Below are positions 1 to 8,731 of a stretch of 31,815 bases of DNA, piece after piece. The notes below the pieces were generated by a model that ran no database searches, was not told the DNA's origin, and worked only from the letters and a program-made list of their open reading frames with translations. This DNA is from Bacteroidales bacterium (lineage in GTDB: Bacteria > Bacteroidota > Bacteroidia > Bacteroidales > F082), in assembly GCA_024689285.1 (NCBI GenBank), contig JAILDR010000101.1:1-31815 (forward strand), read 5' to 3'. Numbering within the stretch: position 1 is the first letter of the stretch; each line of letters opens with the position of its first letter. The translations under genes and the position numbers were made by a program.

Positions 1-266
<266 letters not shown>

Positions 267-308
267 AGATGTTTGAATCGTTGATTGTTGATGGTTGAAT
301 TGTTGTCT

Positions 309-2039
309 TTAATAAGCTTTGTACTTGTCGCCAGTCTTCTCAATGAGGATTTGGTAGTACTCGTCGCTGTATTTGGGGTGCTTGCTGTTGATGGGCACGT
401 ATTTCTGTCCTTTCACAGGCTCGCCAGGCGTGTTCAGGTTGCCGTCCACATACTTCATGAACAGCTCGTGATAGAATTTCTTCCAGGCTTGGGTCGTTTT
501 TTGTGCTTGGTTGCAGGAGAATTGTGTCAGCTCACGCACTTGTGCGTCTTTGCCTTTGATGGTGGCCACGCGCTTGTCAAGTTCGGGCACAGCTTTCTCT
601 ACCCAATTGACCTCCATTTGGTGTTGTTTATTCCTAATCTCGGGATGGATGTAGTCGTACTTGGTGTAGGCCCAGTTGCTCATTTGGTTGAAGGTCCAGA
701 AAGCGGAAGTTTCCGACCATTCCGTCATCGAGCCGTTGCCCTCGCGGAAGCACTCTGGAATCTCGGTCATGCAGGTGTACATCGGGCAATAAACGGTGTT
801 GTCGGTGTCATCCACGCCAAACCAAATGATGCCGAAGGGATTGAAACCACGGCTTTGTGCAACGAAGCTGAAGCCTGTCTGCTGGGTGGCAGTGGTGCGT
901 TCATGTACATAAGTCGCGCCATTGACTTCAAACTCCATGGGACGCCAACGATAGGGGCAATGGAACGGACCTGCACCCACATCTTGCGACATATCGAGCT
1001 CGGTGCCTTCAAGATGGTCGCGCATGAAGTCCATCATGTCGAGGACGCTGATTTTCCTGTTGGGCAGCACCCAAAGGGGCATACGGTTGGTGGGGAAGTT
1101 GTCGGGTGTTTGGCACATGCCGGCAGTATAAGGCTGCACGCGCTGGATATCGCGACCCGTGGCATAGCCCCAATATTCTTTCATGTTGTCAGTCACCTTG
1201 TTGAACATAGCCCACACGCGCAGGTCGCAGAAACGGGCTCCGCTGAAGTCGACAGGGTTGTAGACATCAGAGAACGAGAACTGCTCGTCCGGACCGTTGT
1301 AGAGCTTCATTTCTTTGGCGAAGCTGATTACGTCGTCGGCATAGACGCAGTCGATGTTCGCATCCTTGAAGAGCTTGTCGATTTGCTTGAAGGTGATGCT
1401 GGTTTTGTTCTTCTTGGCCAAGGGGAAGGTGGTGATGCGTGCCTGGTTGGCGTGGCCGCTCACGTAGCCGTCGGGGATGCGGCGGGCTACCCAAACGGCA
1501 CCTTTCTGTTGCTTGCCTTTACCAATCATTTCGAGAATCCACACCTCTTCTGTGTCGCAGATAGAGAACGACTCGCCTTCGCTGACGTAGCCGTAGTTGG
1601 CCACCAGTTCGCCCATGCACTTGATGGCCTCACGGGCGGTCTTGGCGCGTTGCAGGGTGATGTAAATCAGGCTGCCGTAGTCGATGATGCCTGGACTTTC
1701 CCAAAGGCTTTCGAGGCCACCGTAAGTCGTTTCACCGATGGCTAATTGCCATTCGTTCATGTTGCCCACCACATTGTAGGTGTGTGCCACTTCGGGAATC
1801 TGGCCGCGGAACATGCCGCCATCCCAGTCGTAGACGTCGCGCATCGCGCCAGCCGGCCAGTCAGCGGCAGGATAATGGTAAAGCTCGCCGTAAAGCACAT
1901 GGCTGTCGGCAGCGTAGGAAATCATGCAGGAGCCGTCGGTTGAGGCACCTTTGGTGATGAGGAAGTTAGTGCAGGCGTAGGCCTCTCCGAAGGAAAAGAC
2001 GAGGGCCAAGGCCACGATTGCTGTGAATAGCTTTTTCAT
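309..2039 (-). CDS. C69 family dipeptidase (secreted)
   Basis: The 576-residue protein starts with a signal peptide (MKKLFTAIVALALVFSFGEAYA). Cys23 follows directly in the context ACTNFLITKGAS. In peptidase family C69 (Ntn hydrolases related to PepD) such a Cys, exposed by processing, is the N-terminal nucleophile. Further family features are the SYAADSH stretch and the ETTYGGLESLW region. The product should cleave dipeptides in the periplasm or at the envelope. An in-frame ATG at 2052-2054 would add five residues, but the start at 2039 gives a normal signal peptide. The gene follows an outer-membrane protein gene by 18 bp and precedes glnS. Its first 14 codons resemble those of the upstream barrel gene. 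The long open frame on the opposite strand is a shadow. Substrate specificity cannot be told from sequence. Confidence 0.88.
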   Translation of the reverse strand: MKKLFTAIVALALVFSFGEAYACTNFLITKGASTDGSCMISYAADSHVLYGELYHYPAADWPAGAMRDVYDWDGGMFRGQIPEVAHTYNVVGNMNEWQLAIGETTYGGLESLWESPGIIDYGSLIYITLQRAKTAREAIKCMGELVANYGYVSEGESFSICDTEEVWILEMIGKGKQQKGAVWVARRIPDGYVSGHANQARITTFPLAKKNKTSITFKQIDKLFKDANIDCVYADDVISFAKEMKLYNGPDEQFSFSDVYNPVDFSGARFCDLRVWAMFNKVTDNMKEYWGYATGRDIQRVQPYTAGMCQTPDNFPTNRMPLWVLPNRKISVLDMMDFMRDHLEGTELDMSQDVGAGPFHCPYRWRPMEFEVNGATYVHERTTATQQTGFSFVAQSRGFNPFGIIWFGVDDTDNTVYCPMYTCMTEIPECFREGNGSMTEWSETSAFWTFNQMSNWAYTKYDYIHPEIRNKQHQMEVNWVEKAVPELDKRVATIKGKDAQVRELTQFSCNQAQKTTQAWKKFYHELFMKYVDGNLNTPGEPVKGQKYVPINSKHPKYSDEYYQILIEKTGDKYKAY

Positions 2040-2057
2040 AGAAGTCTTATGCATTAA

Positions 2058-2699
2058 TTAGAACGAATAACCTACACCGATGAAGAAGCCCGAGGTTTTG
2101 AGGCTTACATAATCAAGAACAGTTTCCAAGTCGAGGAAACCCAAACGATAGCCTAAGAACAAACCTAATTGATTGTAGCTGGCTGCGGCACCAAAAACAC
2201 CGTAAATGTTGAAACGGCCCATGTTGCCATTTTGGTACCATTTTTCATCCCATTCTTGCACCATGGTGTCCGTCAAATAATGTTTCACATGGGTGTTGCC
2301 TGAAAGGGCAATGGAAAACATAGGGCCGATGAATGGGGTGACAGAGAAATCTCTATTCACATTAATTCTATAATTGATAAGGATGGGAAGGTCTATAAGG
2401 GTTTGAGTTTTAGAAAACTTATACTCTGTAATTCCTATGATGCTTTTTGTTGTCTGGCTATTCATGTTCAACCTGAATTGGAGTCCGCCAGCTACTCCAA
2501 GATTCGACAGGAAGGGTAATTCGTAGTTATAAGCACCGCCCAAAAAGATACCTTGAAAGTGTTCGATTTGGGATATTGAGCCATTTTTGGTAATGAAACT
2601 TTCTGGTGCATAACCAAGATAAGCGATGACTTGTGCCTGTGCCTTCCCGGCGAACGACATGGCGGCTATTAAGGCCACGATTGCGAATAATTTCTTCAT
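2058..2699 (-). CDS. Outer membrane beta-barrel protein (PorT/OmpA-like small barrel)
   Basis: The 213-residue protein has a clear signal peptide (MKKLFAIVALIAAMSFAGKAQAQ). The mature part alternates short hydrophobic strands with polar turns, with GG and aromatic residues at strand ends (GIFLGGAYNYELPF, VAGGLQFRLNM, FFIGVGYSF). It ends in Phe, as barrel proteins recognised by the BAM machinery usually do. The start at 2697-2699 is chosen because it begins the signal peptide; the longer frame to 2780 runs through a consensus promoter (2751-2781). No specific function can be assigned. It lies 18 bp upstream of the C69 dipeptidase and probably forms a transcription unit with it. Confidence 0.75.
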   Translation of the reverse strand: MKKLFAIVALIAAMSFAGKAQAQVIAYLGYAPESFITKNGSISQIEHFQGIFLGGAYNYELPFLSNLGVAGGLQFRLNMNSQTTKSIIGITEYKFSKTQTLIDLPILINYRINVNRDFSVTPFIGPMFSIALSGNTHVKHYLTDTMVQEWDEKWYQNGNMGRFNIYGVFGAAASYNQLGLFLGYRLGFLDLETVLDYVSLKTSGFFIGVGYSF

Positions 2700-2733
2700 A
2701 GTGTAATGATTTAAGCTATTTTTATTGTATTTA

Positions 2734-3267
2734 TTAATATGATTCGGTTGCAAAAATACTACTATTTTTTTTATTGACAAATTTGTAATACAGATTCCTT
2801 ACCAAACCGCCGTATTTCTCTTCGGTTTTAGCGTAGACATAGCCTTCCTTCAGGAAGTTGTTGATGCTGAAAACATTGTTTGGGGCAACTGTCGTGCATA
2901 GCAGATTGTAGCCTCTTGCAACGGCAACTTTTTCAACTTCTCGGATTAGTTTTCTTTGCAGACCTAAACCCCGATAGCCTTCCCGTACAAGGAACAGCTT
3001 TTGGTTTGCTGATTTGTAGTCGCCTTCTATGTCAAGGTCGTGGAAATGGTCTTCTTCCATGCATAGTGGCACATAGAGCATGCCTATAGCCACCAGTACG
3101 TTACCATCCCACATGCCCAAGGTGACGTTGGGCTCCTCCAAACAAGATGCAATCATTTCCGGGGAGTTATGGCGTAGCACCGACTTATCAGGCAGGGCTG
3201 CATAAATGGCCTCGTTCAAGTCGATGATAGCTTGTAAATCAGAAGTTTGGCATCGACGTAGCTCCAT
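2734..3267 (-). CDS. GNAT family N-acetyltransferase
   Basis: The 177-residue protein has the layout of a GCN5-related acetyltransferase. The acetyl-CoA binding loop VREGYRGLGLQRKLI (residues 95-108, RGxGxG/Q type) is followed by a helix and by TTVAPNNVFSINNFLKEGYV, the usual late strand and helix ending in a KEGY motif. The acceptor substrate is unknown. The ATG overlaps the stop codon of adenine deaminase by one base (TGATG), so the two genes are probably translationally coupled. The last about ten codons contain the promoter of the next gene. It could act on a small molecule or a peptide; the pairing with adenine deaminase does not settle which. Confidence 0.85.
   Translation of the reverse strand: MELRRCQTSDLQAIIDLNEAIYAALPDKSVLRHNSPEMIASCLEEPNVTLGMWDGNVLVAIGMLYVPLCMEEDHFHDLDIEGDYKSANQKLFLVREGYRGLGLQRKLIREVEKVAVARGYNLLCTTVAPNNVFSINNFLKEGYVYAKTEEKYGGLVRNLYYKFVNKKNSSIFATESY
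2751..2781 (-). promoter_or_regulatory. Promoter of the outer membrane protein gene
   Basis: On the minus strand TTTG, 19 bp, then TATTTTTG is a near-ideal Bacteroidota promoter. It lies inside the last codons of the acetyltransferase gene. Confidence 0.75.
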
Positions 3268-4901
3268 CAGTCCTCATAGATTGAAGTGAGAGCGAATTTG
3301 TTGACATCAAACAGGCCTTGGTCTCCGATTTTTAGTTCGGGAATAACCAACAAGGCCATGAACGCCAAAGTCATAAATGGTGCGAACAGCGTTGTGCCGA
3401 GACGTTTTGCCAGTGCATCAACATTTTGGTAGGCTTGTGCCACCTCATAGCCGTCTTCGTTGCTCATCAGTCCGGCTATGGGCAAAGGCACCGCCATCAT
3501 TTCCGTGTTGCAATAGGCCGTCACGCCCCCTGTATGCTCAATGAGCAGGTTGACGGCATGAAGGATGTCATTATCGGTGACTCCCACTGCCACGATGTTG
3601 TGGCTGTCGTGGGCCACGCTCGAAGCCAAGGCACCGCGTTTCAATCCAAAGCCTCTGATAAAAGCTACGGCGGGCTTGGTAGGTTGATAGCGGTTGATGA
3701 CCACGATTTTCAGGATGTCGCGCTCCACATCGCTCACTATACTGCCGTTTTCCACTTTGGGCTGGGCAACAAAACTCTTGGTAATCAATTGTCCGTCTTG
3801 ACATTCGATGACCTTGATTTTCTTGCCCATGTCGGGAAGGAAGATGTCATCAGCATAAATATAATTCGCTCTGAAGACGTTCGGGCGCAGGGGCTCTTTG
3901 TAATGGATGTTCGACACGCCGTTTTCAGCCACCAAGATGCCTCTGATATAGGTCTGCTTGGCGACGGGATGGCGCAAATCGTCGACTACAATAAAGTCGG
4001 CATCGTCGCCCAATTGCAGCAAGCCCACGTTGAGATGGTAATGCTTGATGGCATTGAGTGAGGCTGCCCTCAGTACATCCATCACATCGTAACCCAACGC
4101 GATGGCTTTGCGCACCAGCAAATCGATATGAACATCATCCAATTCATCGGGGTGCTTGTCGTCGGAACAGAACATCAATTTGTCGGGGTGGGAGGCCATC
4201 AGCGGTATCAAGGCTTCGAAGTTACGGGCCGCACTGCCTTCGCGGATAAGGATTTTCATGCCCAAGTTGATTTTTTCCAAGGCTTCTGCAAGGCGGAAAC
4301 ACTCGTGGTCGGTAGTGATACCTGCGTCGACATATTTCTGAAGCATGCTGCCTTTCACCGCTGGCGCGTGTCCGTCAATGGGCTTCCCGTATTTTTTGGC
4401 GGCTTTGATTTTCTGCATCAGTTCAGGATCCTTGTTGATGACACCAGGGTAGTTCATCACTTCGGATAAGTAATAGATGTCAGGTGAGGCCATTAGCTCC
4501 TCTATGTCGTTGGCGTTGAGGATGGCACCTGATGTCTCGAATGTGGTGGATGGCACACAACTGGGCGCGCCAAAGAAGAATTTGAATGGAACTTTCTTTC
4601 CGTTTTCAATCATGTATCTGATGCCATTCTTGCCAAGCACATTGGCAATTTCGTGTGGGTCGCTGACGGTGGCCACGGTGCCGTGGCAGGTCGCCAAGCG
4701 GGCAAATTCCGAAGGAACGAGCATCGAGCTTTCGATATGCACATGTGCATCAACGAAGCCCGGCATGATGTATTGTGTGTTGCCAACGGGTTGTTCCTCA
4801 ATCTTGGTGATTTTGCCGTCTTCCACGACGACAACACCCGAGAAAATCCTTGAATTGACGAGGTCTACGATTTGGCCCCCTATGGTGAAAGAGTTGTTCA
4901 T
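3267..4901 (-). CDS. ade: Adenine deaminase
   Basis: The 544-residue protein matches the adenine deaminase family (amidohydrolase superfamily; EC 3.5.4.2), which converts adenine to hypoxanthine and ammonia for purine salvage. Visible marks are the metal-binding PGFVDAHVHIESSM (His53, His55), the SDPHEIANVLG segment, DGHAPAVKG, TTDHE, and CSDDKHPDEL, followed by the long C-terminal domain typical of Ade (VAHDSHNIVAVG, then GGVTAYCN). E. coli Ade is slightly longer (588). Manganese is the usual cofactor of the family. A consensus -7 element lies at 4924-4931. The gene is divergent from the rlmI-type gene and coupled by TGATG to the downstream acetyltransferase. Confidence 0.95.
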   Translation of the reverse strand: MNNSFTIGGQIVDLVNSRIFSGVVVVEDGKITKIEEQPVGNTQYIMPGFVDAHVHIESSMLVPSEFARLATCHGTVATVSDPHEIANVLGKNGIRYMIENGKKVPFKFFFGAPSCVPSTTFETSGAILNANDIEELMASPDIYYLSEVMNYPGVINKDPELMQKIKAAKKYGKPIDGHAPAVKGSMLQKYVDAGITTDHECFRLAEALEKINLGMKILIREGSAARNFEALIPLMASHPDKLMFCSDDKHPDELDDVHIDLLVRKAIALGYDVMDVLRAASLNAIKHYHLNVGLLQLGDDADFIVVDDLRHPVAKQTYIRGILVAENGVSNIHYKEPLRPNVFRANYIYADDIFLPDMGKKIKVIECQDGQLITKSFVAQPKVENGSIVSDVERDILKIVVINRYQPTKPAVAFIRGFGLKRGALASSVAHDSHNIVAVGVTDNDILHAVNLLIEHTGGVTAYCNTEMMAVPLPIAGLMSNEDGYEVAQAYQNVDALAKRLGTTLFAPFMTLAFMALLVIPELKIGDQGLFDVNKFALTSIYED

Positions 4902-4923
4902 ACTTGATGATTCGATTTTGGTG

Positions 4924-4931
4924 CAAAATTA
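4924..4931 (-). promoter_or_regulatory. -7 element of the ade operon
   Basis: TAATTTTG on the minus strand, 22 bases before the ade start. No clear -33 element. Confidence 0.55.
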
Positions 4932-4953
4932 CTGAATCGGTTGAGAAAAATTG

Positions 4954-4961
4954 TATTTTTG
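4954..4961 (+). promoter_or_regulatory. -7 element of the rlmI-type gene
   Basis: TATTTTTG ends 18 bases before the ATG at 4980; divergent from the ade promoter. Confidence 0.55.
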
Positions 4962-4979
4962 CCCAAAATTTAAAACAAA

Positions 4980-6185
4980 ATGCAACAAAATCCTCTCTAT
5001 CCGGTCATCCGTCTTGGTCAAGGCAAGGATGATGCCTTGCGCCGTTTTCATCCTTGGGTGTTCTCAGGGGCTATCCATGAAGCTGCCAATGGTCTTCAGG
5101 CAGGCGACACGGTTACTGTCACCGATTATAAAGGCGAAATTTTAGGTACAGGTTTTTGCGAGTCTGACAGCATCGCCGTGAAGATGCTCAGCTTCGATAA
5201 CCGCCATATCGACGAGTGGTTTTTCCACGAAAGGATAAAACAGGCTCTTGAGGTGCGCAGGCGCATGGGTTTGGTGGGCAATTCCCATACCAACTGCTAC
5301 CGTCTCATCCATTCGGAGGGCGACGGCTTGGCTGGACTCATCGTCGACATCTATGGACACACCGCTGTGGTGCAGGCGCAGACCGAGGGTATGGCGCTTC
5401 ATCTGAAAGAGGTGGTGCGCGCCCTGAAGTTGGTGGATGAGTTGGGACTGCAGGCCATCTACAACAAAAGCGCAGAGGCCATGCAACGTATGGGTAAGGA
5501 AGACGAAGCTATTGCCGACGGCTACCTCTTCGGCAGTCAGTTGGATGAGAAGATTATGGAGAATGGCAGCCTCTATCTTCCCAACTGGGAAGAAGGGCAG
5601 AAGACGGGCTTCTTCCTCGACCAGCGCGAGAACCGCGAACTGATACGGCGACTCTCCGAAGGCCGTACTGTGCTTAATGCTTTCGGTTACACGGGCGGTT
5701 TCTCCATCGCAGCCCTGAAAGGTGGCGCACGTCGTGCCGTAACGGTCGATACCTCGAAAAAAGCCTTGGCTATGGCTGAAGCCAACCTTGAACTCAACGG
5801 ATATTCTGTTGAGGAGAACCCTTGCGTGGTGGCCGATATGAAAGACTACGTGAAAGATCTTCGCGAAGGTGCTTTCGACCTCATCATCCTCGACCCGCCT
5901 GCATTTGCCAAACGGCATCAAGATCGCCATCGTGGCTTGAGTGGTTATCGTTTCATCAACGCGGAGGCCATTAAGCGTGTTGCCAAGGGTGGGTTGATTG
6001 CCACTTTCAGTTGCTCGCAGGCCGTCGACAAAGCCACATTCCAAGGCATCGTCACCGCTGCTGCCATTGAAGCCAAGCGCAATGTGAGAATCATTGACCA
6101 ACTGGCGCAGCCTGTCGACCATCCTATCAACATCTTCCACCCCGAAGGGGCATATCTGAAAGGCTTACTGCTTTATATCGAATAA
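4980..6185 (+). CDS. rlmI: Class I SAM-dependent rRNA methyltransferase, RlmI family
   Basis: The 401-residue protein has an N-terminal PUA-like domain (about residues 8-70, including LRRFHPWVFSGAI and AGDTVTVTD). A middle segment carries FFLDQREN (211-218). The C-terminal Rossmann methyltransferase has the SAM motif NAFGYTGGFSIAAL (233-246) and the catalytic DPPAFAK (305-311). This is the RlmI/YccW arrangement; E. coli RlmI makes m5C1962 in 23S rRNA. The length matches the family (about 396). The ATG sits 18 nt after a TATTTTTG -7 element. A bidirectional terminator follows at once. The exact rRNA target is inferred from the family. Confidence 0.9.
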   Translation: MQQNPLYPVIRLGQGKDDALRRFHPWVFSGAIHEAANGLQAGDTVTVTDYKGEILGTGFCESDSIAVKMLSFDNRHIDEWFFHERIKQALEVRRRMGLVGNSHTNCYRLIHSEGDGLAGLIVDIYGHTAVVQAQTEGMALHLKEVVRALKLVDELGLQAIYNKSAEAMQRMGKEDEAIADGYLFGSQLDEKIMENGSLYLPNWEEGQKTGFFLDQRENRELIRRLSEGRTVLNAFGYTGGFSIAALKGGARRAVTVDTSKKALAMAEANLELNGYSVEENPCVVADMKDYVKDLREGAFDLIILDPPAFAKRHQDRHRGLSGYRFINAEAIKRVAKGGLIATFSCSQAVDKATFQGIVTAAAIEAKRNVRIIDQLAQPVDHPINIFHPEGAYLKGLLLYIE

Positions 6186-6214
6186 AAAAACGGGCTGAAT
6201 TTCAGCCCGTTTTA
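6186..6214. terminator. Bidirectional terminator between rlmI and the lipoprotein gene
   Basis: ACGGGCTG (6190-6197) and CAGCCCGT (6203-6210) form a stem flanked by A on the left and T on the right, so it can end transcription from both convergent sides. Confidence 0.9.
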
Positions 6215-6796
6215 TTATTTACCACTTAAGAACGAACCCGCCTTGCGTGGCCGTGCCGCCTTGCCTCGGTTTGCTGACTTCGAAGCGTCTTTCGACAGGC
6301 GTTTCAGGTAAGCTTTCTCCACATAATTGAGGTCGTATTCGTTTTCATAGGTAAACGAATTATTCGTTAAATTATCGACTTGCATCATGAACGTGCGCAA
6401 GGAACTTTCATATTCCATGTTCATGTAAAGAATAGAAGACTTGTTGTCATAGGAATAGGTGAAATGTGTCACTATGGTCGTGTCAGGGTTGACGATGTAC
6501 GAATCGTAATTTTGGGTTTCTGCGTTCCAGTCATACCAAACCGTGTCAACATCGTTGTCGCGCATCTCGCCAGACTTGTCACTTCTGAACACCAGCTGGA
6601 TGCCATTGTTGATGTCGTTGGGGTCGTAGGTGTAGGTTTTGATGGTGGCAGCAATGGGATTGCCGGCATAGTCGATGTTGTAATACTCAATTTTTTCGAC
6701 ACCCCAAGTGCCTATGAAAGACGTATAGTCTTTGCCGCATGAGGCAAGAAGAAATGTGCAAAAAGCGCACAAGGTGAAAACTCCAATCTTTTTCAT
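6215..6796 (-). CDS. Hypothetical lipoprotein with basic C-terminal tail
   Basis: The 193-residue product begins with a lipoprotein signal (FLLASC, Cys20). The next residues, DYTSFIGTWGVEKIEYY, resemble the first strand of the small lipocalin-like proteins that are common in Bacteroidales. The centre is rich in acidic and aromatic residues (Asp/Asn/Tyr). About the last 29 residues are different: strongly basic, with KSANRGKAARPRK, and encoded by GC-rich DNA containing a direct repeat (6238-6246 and 6256-6264). That tail looks added on. The gene sits 19 bp downstream of a second lipoprotein gene and probably shares its promoter. No specific function is recognisable. Confidence 0.8.
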   Translation of the reverse strand: MKKIGVFTLCAFCTFLLASCGKDYTSFIGTWGVEKIEYYNIDYAGNPIAATIKTYTYDPNDINNGIQLVFRSDKSGEMRDNDVDTVWYDWNAETQNYDSYIVNPDTTIVTHFTYSYDNKSSILYMNMEYESSLRTFMMQVDNLTNNSFTYENEYDLNYVEKAYLKRLSKDASKSANRGKAARPRKAGSFLSGK

Positions 6797-6815
6797 TTTT
6801 TAATGTAATTTGTTG

Positions 6816-7310
6816 TTAGTCAATTTTCTTTAAGAAGAAACGCTCAAAAAATGGTTCGGGTTCGCTGACGTTGTTGGTCCACGATGCTATAAGGTAAGAA
6901 TTGGTCAGCTCATCCACGTGAAATTCGGCATGGTTCTCGTCAAGAAAGAGAGAGCCGTAAAGTGCATAGAGCCATGAGTCGCTTTCGATGTTGATGATTT
7001 GGTTTATTGTGTCGTAATCGAATGAGCATGAAAACTTCTTGATAAGGGCTGGGCTATTGTTGAGCAGCAGCTGTCCGGAGCCGTTTTCATTGAAAAAAAC
7101 TTCGTATTCGCCACCTGCACAAGCTTCATACAGCACGGTGTCCCAGCGTGAAGAGCCATCTTCATTAGTGCGGCAACTGACGTATTGCTCGCAGCCATAG
7201 TGGCCGGCAATCAGCTTGTTGGCGGATGCATCTGTTTTTTTGCGGCATGAAGAAAATGCCATCAGCAGAGCGAAAATGCCTAAAACCCCTATTTTAATAT
7301 TGGTTTTCAT
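6816..7310 (-). CDS. Hypothetical lipoprotein
   Basis: The 164-residue product starts at the ATG at 7308-7310, which opens a lipoprotein signal peptide (MKTNIKIGVLGIFALLMAFSSC, Cys22). A longer frame upstream would run into the promoter. The mature part has paired cysteines (GCEQYVSC and YEACAGG) and a beta-rich pattern ending in FFLKKID. The pattern resembles lipocalin-like small Bacteroidales lipoproteins, but no family is assigned. It is the first gene of a two-lipoprotein unit and is transcribed divergently from the secreted nuclease-like gene. The promoter is TTTG-N21-TATTTTTG on the minus strand (7326-7358). Confidence 0.78.
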   Translation of the reverse strand: MKTNIKIGVLGIFALLMAFSSCRKKTDASANKLIAGHYGCEQYVSCRTNEDGSSRWDTVLYEACAGGEYEVFFNENGSGQLLLNNSPALIKKFSCSFDYDTINQIINIESDSWLYALYGSLFLDENHAEFHVDELTNSYLIASWTNNVSEPEPFFERFFLKKID

Positions 7311-7325
7311 AATGTAATTAGGTTG

Positions 7326-7358
7326 CAAAAATAAGATTTATTCAAATATCAAGCCAAA
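7326..7358 (-). promoter_or_regulatory. Promoter of the two-lipoprotein unit
   Basis: On the minus strand TTTG, 21 bp, then TATTTTTG, 15 bases before the start at 7310. Confidence 0.7.
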
Positions 7359-7363
7359 TTTAT

Positions 7364-7371
7364 TACTTTTG
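7364..7371 (+). promoter_or_regulatory. -7 element of the T9SS EEP gene
   Basis: TACTTTTG ends 17 bases before the ATG at 7389; TTTA at 7337 is a weak -33. Confidence 0.6.
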
Positions 7372-7388
7372 CTGCTCAAATTTCTCAA

Positions 7389-8696
7389 ATGAAAAACGCA
7401 GTATACCTTATTATATTATGTCTTGTCGGTTTTGTGTTACCAGTCCATGCGCAGGACACAATTACCGTGATGCAGTATAATTTATTGGAATACGGCAATT
7501 ACAACAGCGGTTTCGCAGAGTGCTTCGAGACAAATAACAACACGCAACGCAAGGACGAATGTATCCGTACGTTGATGGATTATGTGAAGCCCGACATCCT
7601 GACGGTGTGTGAGTTTGGTGCTACCCAAGCGCTGATTACAGGCTTCTTAAAACACAATCTGAACGTCAACGGCGCAACCTATTGGAAATCGGACAATATT
7701 ATCAACTATGCGGGCAGCAACATCATCAACCATATCTTTTATGATTCACGGAAGATGGAATTAAAGAGGCACGTCGCATTGGAAACTGAACCCCGTGATA
7801 CGGACGTGTATGAATTGTATTTGAAAACACCTGGTCTTGCTACAGGGGATACGGTCCGGTTGGTATGTATTGTAGCCCATCCTAAGGCTGACATGGGGGC
7901 CAGTAATGAAGCCCGACGCCGTGCCTTGATGCAAATCGCAATGGATTATGTTAATCATCATTATGCAACTGACAATGTGTTGATTATGGGTGATTTCAAT
8001 ATGTATGGTGCCGGAGAGAGCGGCTATCGATTGCTTACCCAGACCTATAGCAACCCGCAGGTTTGTTTCATCGATCCGCTGTATAGCGTCGGTGGGGTGG
8101 GAGAGTGGAACAACAACCAACAGTATACTCCGTTTCATACCCAATCCACACGCAGCCATTCCGACGAGTGTTTTGCCAGCGGAGGTCTCGACGACCGCTT
8201 CGACTTTATTCTTATGTCCGATGAAATAGCGTTCAGTTACAGACACTTGCGTTTTGTTCAAGGCTCTTATAAGGCCGTGGGCAACGATGGACATCACTTC
8301 AACCAAAGCGTCAACCAAGGCTATAATACAGCTGTGCCTGCTGAGGTTGCCGAGGCCTTGTATGACGCTTCCGACCACCTTCCCGTGACGATGAAGATGG
8401 CCGTGGATGCCAAACTGGGTGTTGTTGACAACGATATGCCAGCATTTCAAGCCAGCTTAGCACCCAACCCGGCCAAAAATGTTGTGACTGTCTTTTTCAA
8501 CAACCCCAAAGAAGGCAAGGTTCTGTTTGACATTTATTCTGTTCAAGGACAACTGGTTAAGTCGGGAACGGAATGGTTTGGTGAAGGCGAAGGTCAATTC
8601 GAGTTGCCAATCGGAGGTCTGGCGGAAGGCTTTTATCTGTTACGAATTGGTTGGGAAGGAAGGACATGGGCCACGATTAAACTAATGAAACAATGA
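7389..8696 (+). CDS. Endonuclease/exonuclease/phosphatase family protein with T9SS sorting domain
   Basis: The 435-residue protein has a signal peptide ending in PVHAQ. It then shows the EEP fold motifs in order: MQYNLLEYG (Asn31), the metal-binding Glu75 in TVCEFGATQ, MGDFNMYG (Asp202, Asn204) and the C-terminal SDHLPV (Asp329, His330). From about residue 355 it carries a type A T9SS C-terminal domain: LAPNPAKNVVTV, then FDIYSVQGQLV, then EGFYLLRIG. The protein should therefore be exported by Sec and then moved to the surface or outside by T9SS. EEP proteins are Mg-dependent phosphodiesterases; whether this one attacks DNA, RNA or a lipid headgroup is not visible. A consensus -7 element (7364-7371) precedes the start. 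Confidence 0.88.
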   Translation: MKNAVYLIILCLVGFVLPVHAQDTITVMQYNLLEYGNYNSGFAECFETNNNTQRKDECIRTLMDYVKPDILTVCEFGATQALITGFLKHNLNVNGATYWKSDNIINYAGSNIINHIFYDSRKMELKRHVALETEPRDTDVYELYLKTPGLATGDTVRLVCIVAHPKADMGASNEARRRALMQIAMDYVNHHYATDNVLIMGDFNMYGAGESGYRLLTQTYSNPQVCFIDPLYSVGGVGEWNNNQQYTPFHTQSTRSHSDECFASGGLDDRFDFILMSDEIAFSYRHLRFVQGSYKAVGNDGHHFNQSVNQGYNTAVPAEVAEALYDASDHLPVTMKMAVDAKLGVVDNDMPAFQASLAPNPAKNVVTVFFNNPKEGKVLFDIYSVQGQLVKSGTEWFGEGEGQFELPIGGLAEGFYLLRIGWEGRTWATIKLMKQ

Positions 8697-8731
8697 ACAT
8701 GTTTTGCCTCAAAGAATAATACATTAAGATA

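Noticed and set aside
285..1745. Long plus-strand open frame (486 codons) opposite the C69 dipeptidase
   Set aside because: It has no recognisable domain and mirrors the codon structure of the dipeptidase gene, which has a signal peptide and catalytic Cys.
5142..6140. Long minus-strand open frame opposite the rlmI-type gene
   Set aside because: The plus strand encodes a complete methyltransferase with SAM and DPPAFAK motifs; the antisense product has no family features.
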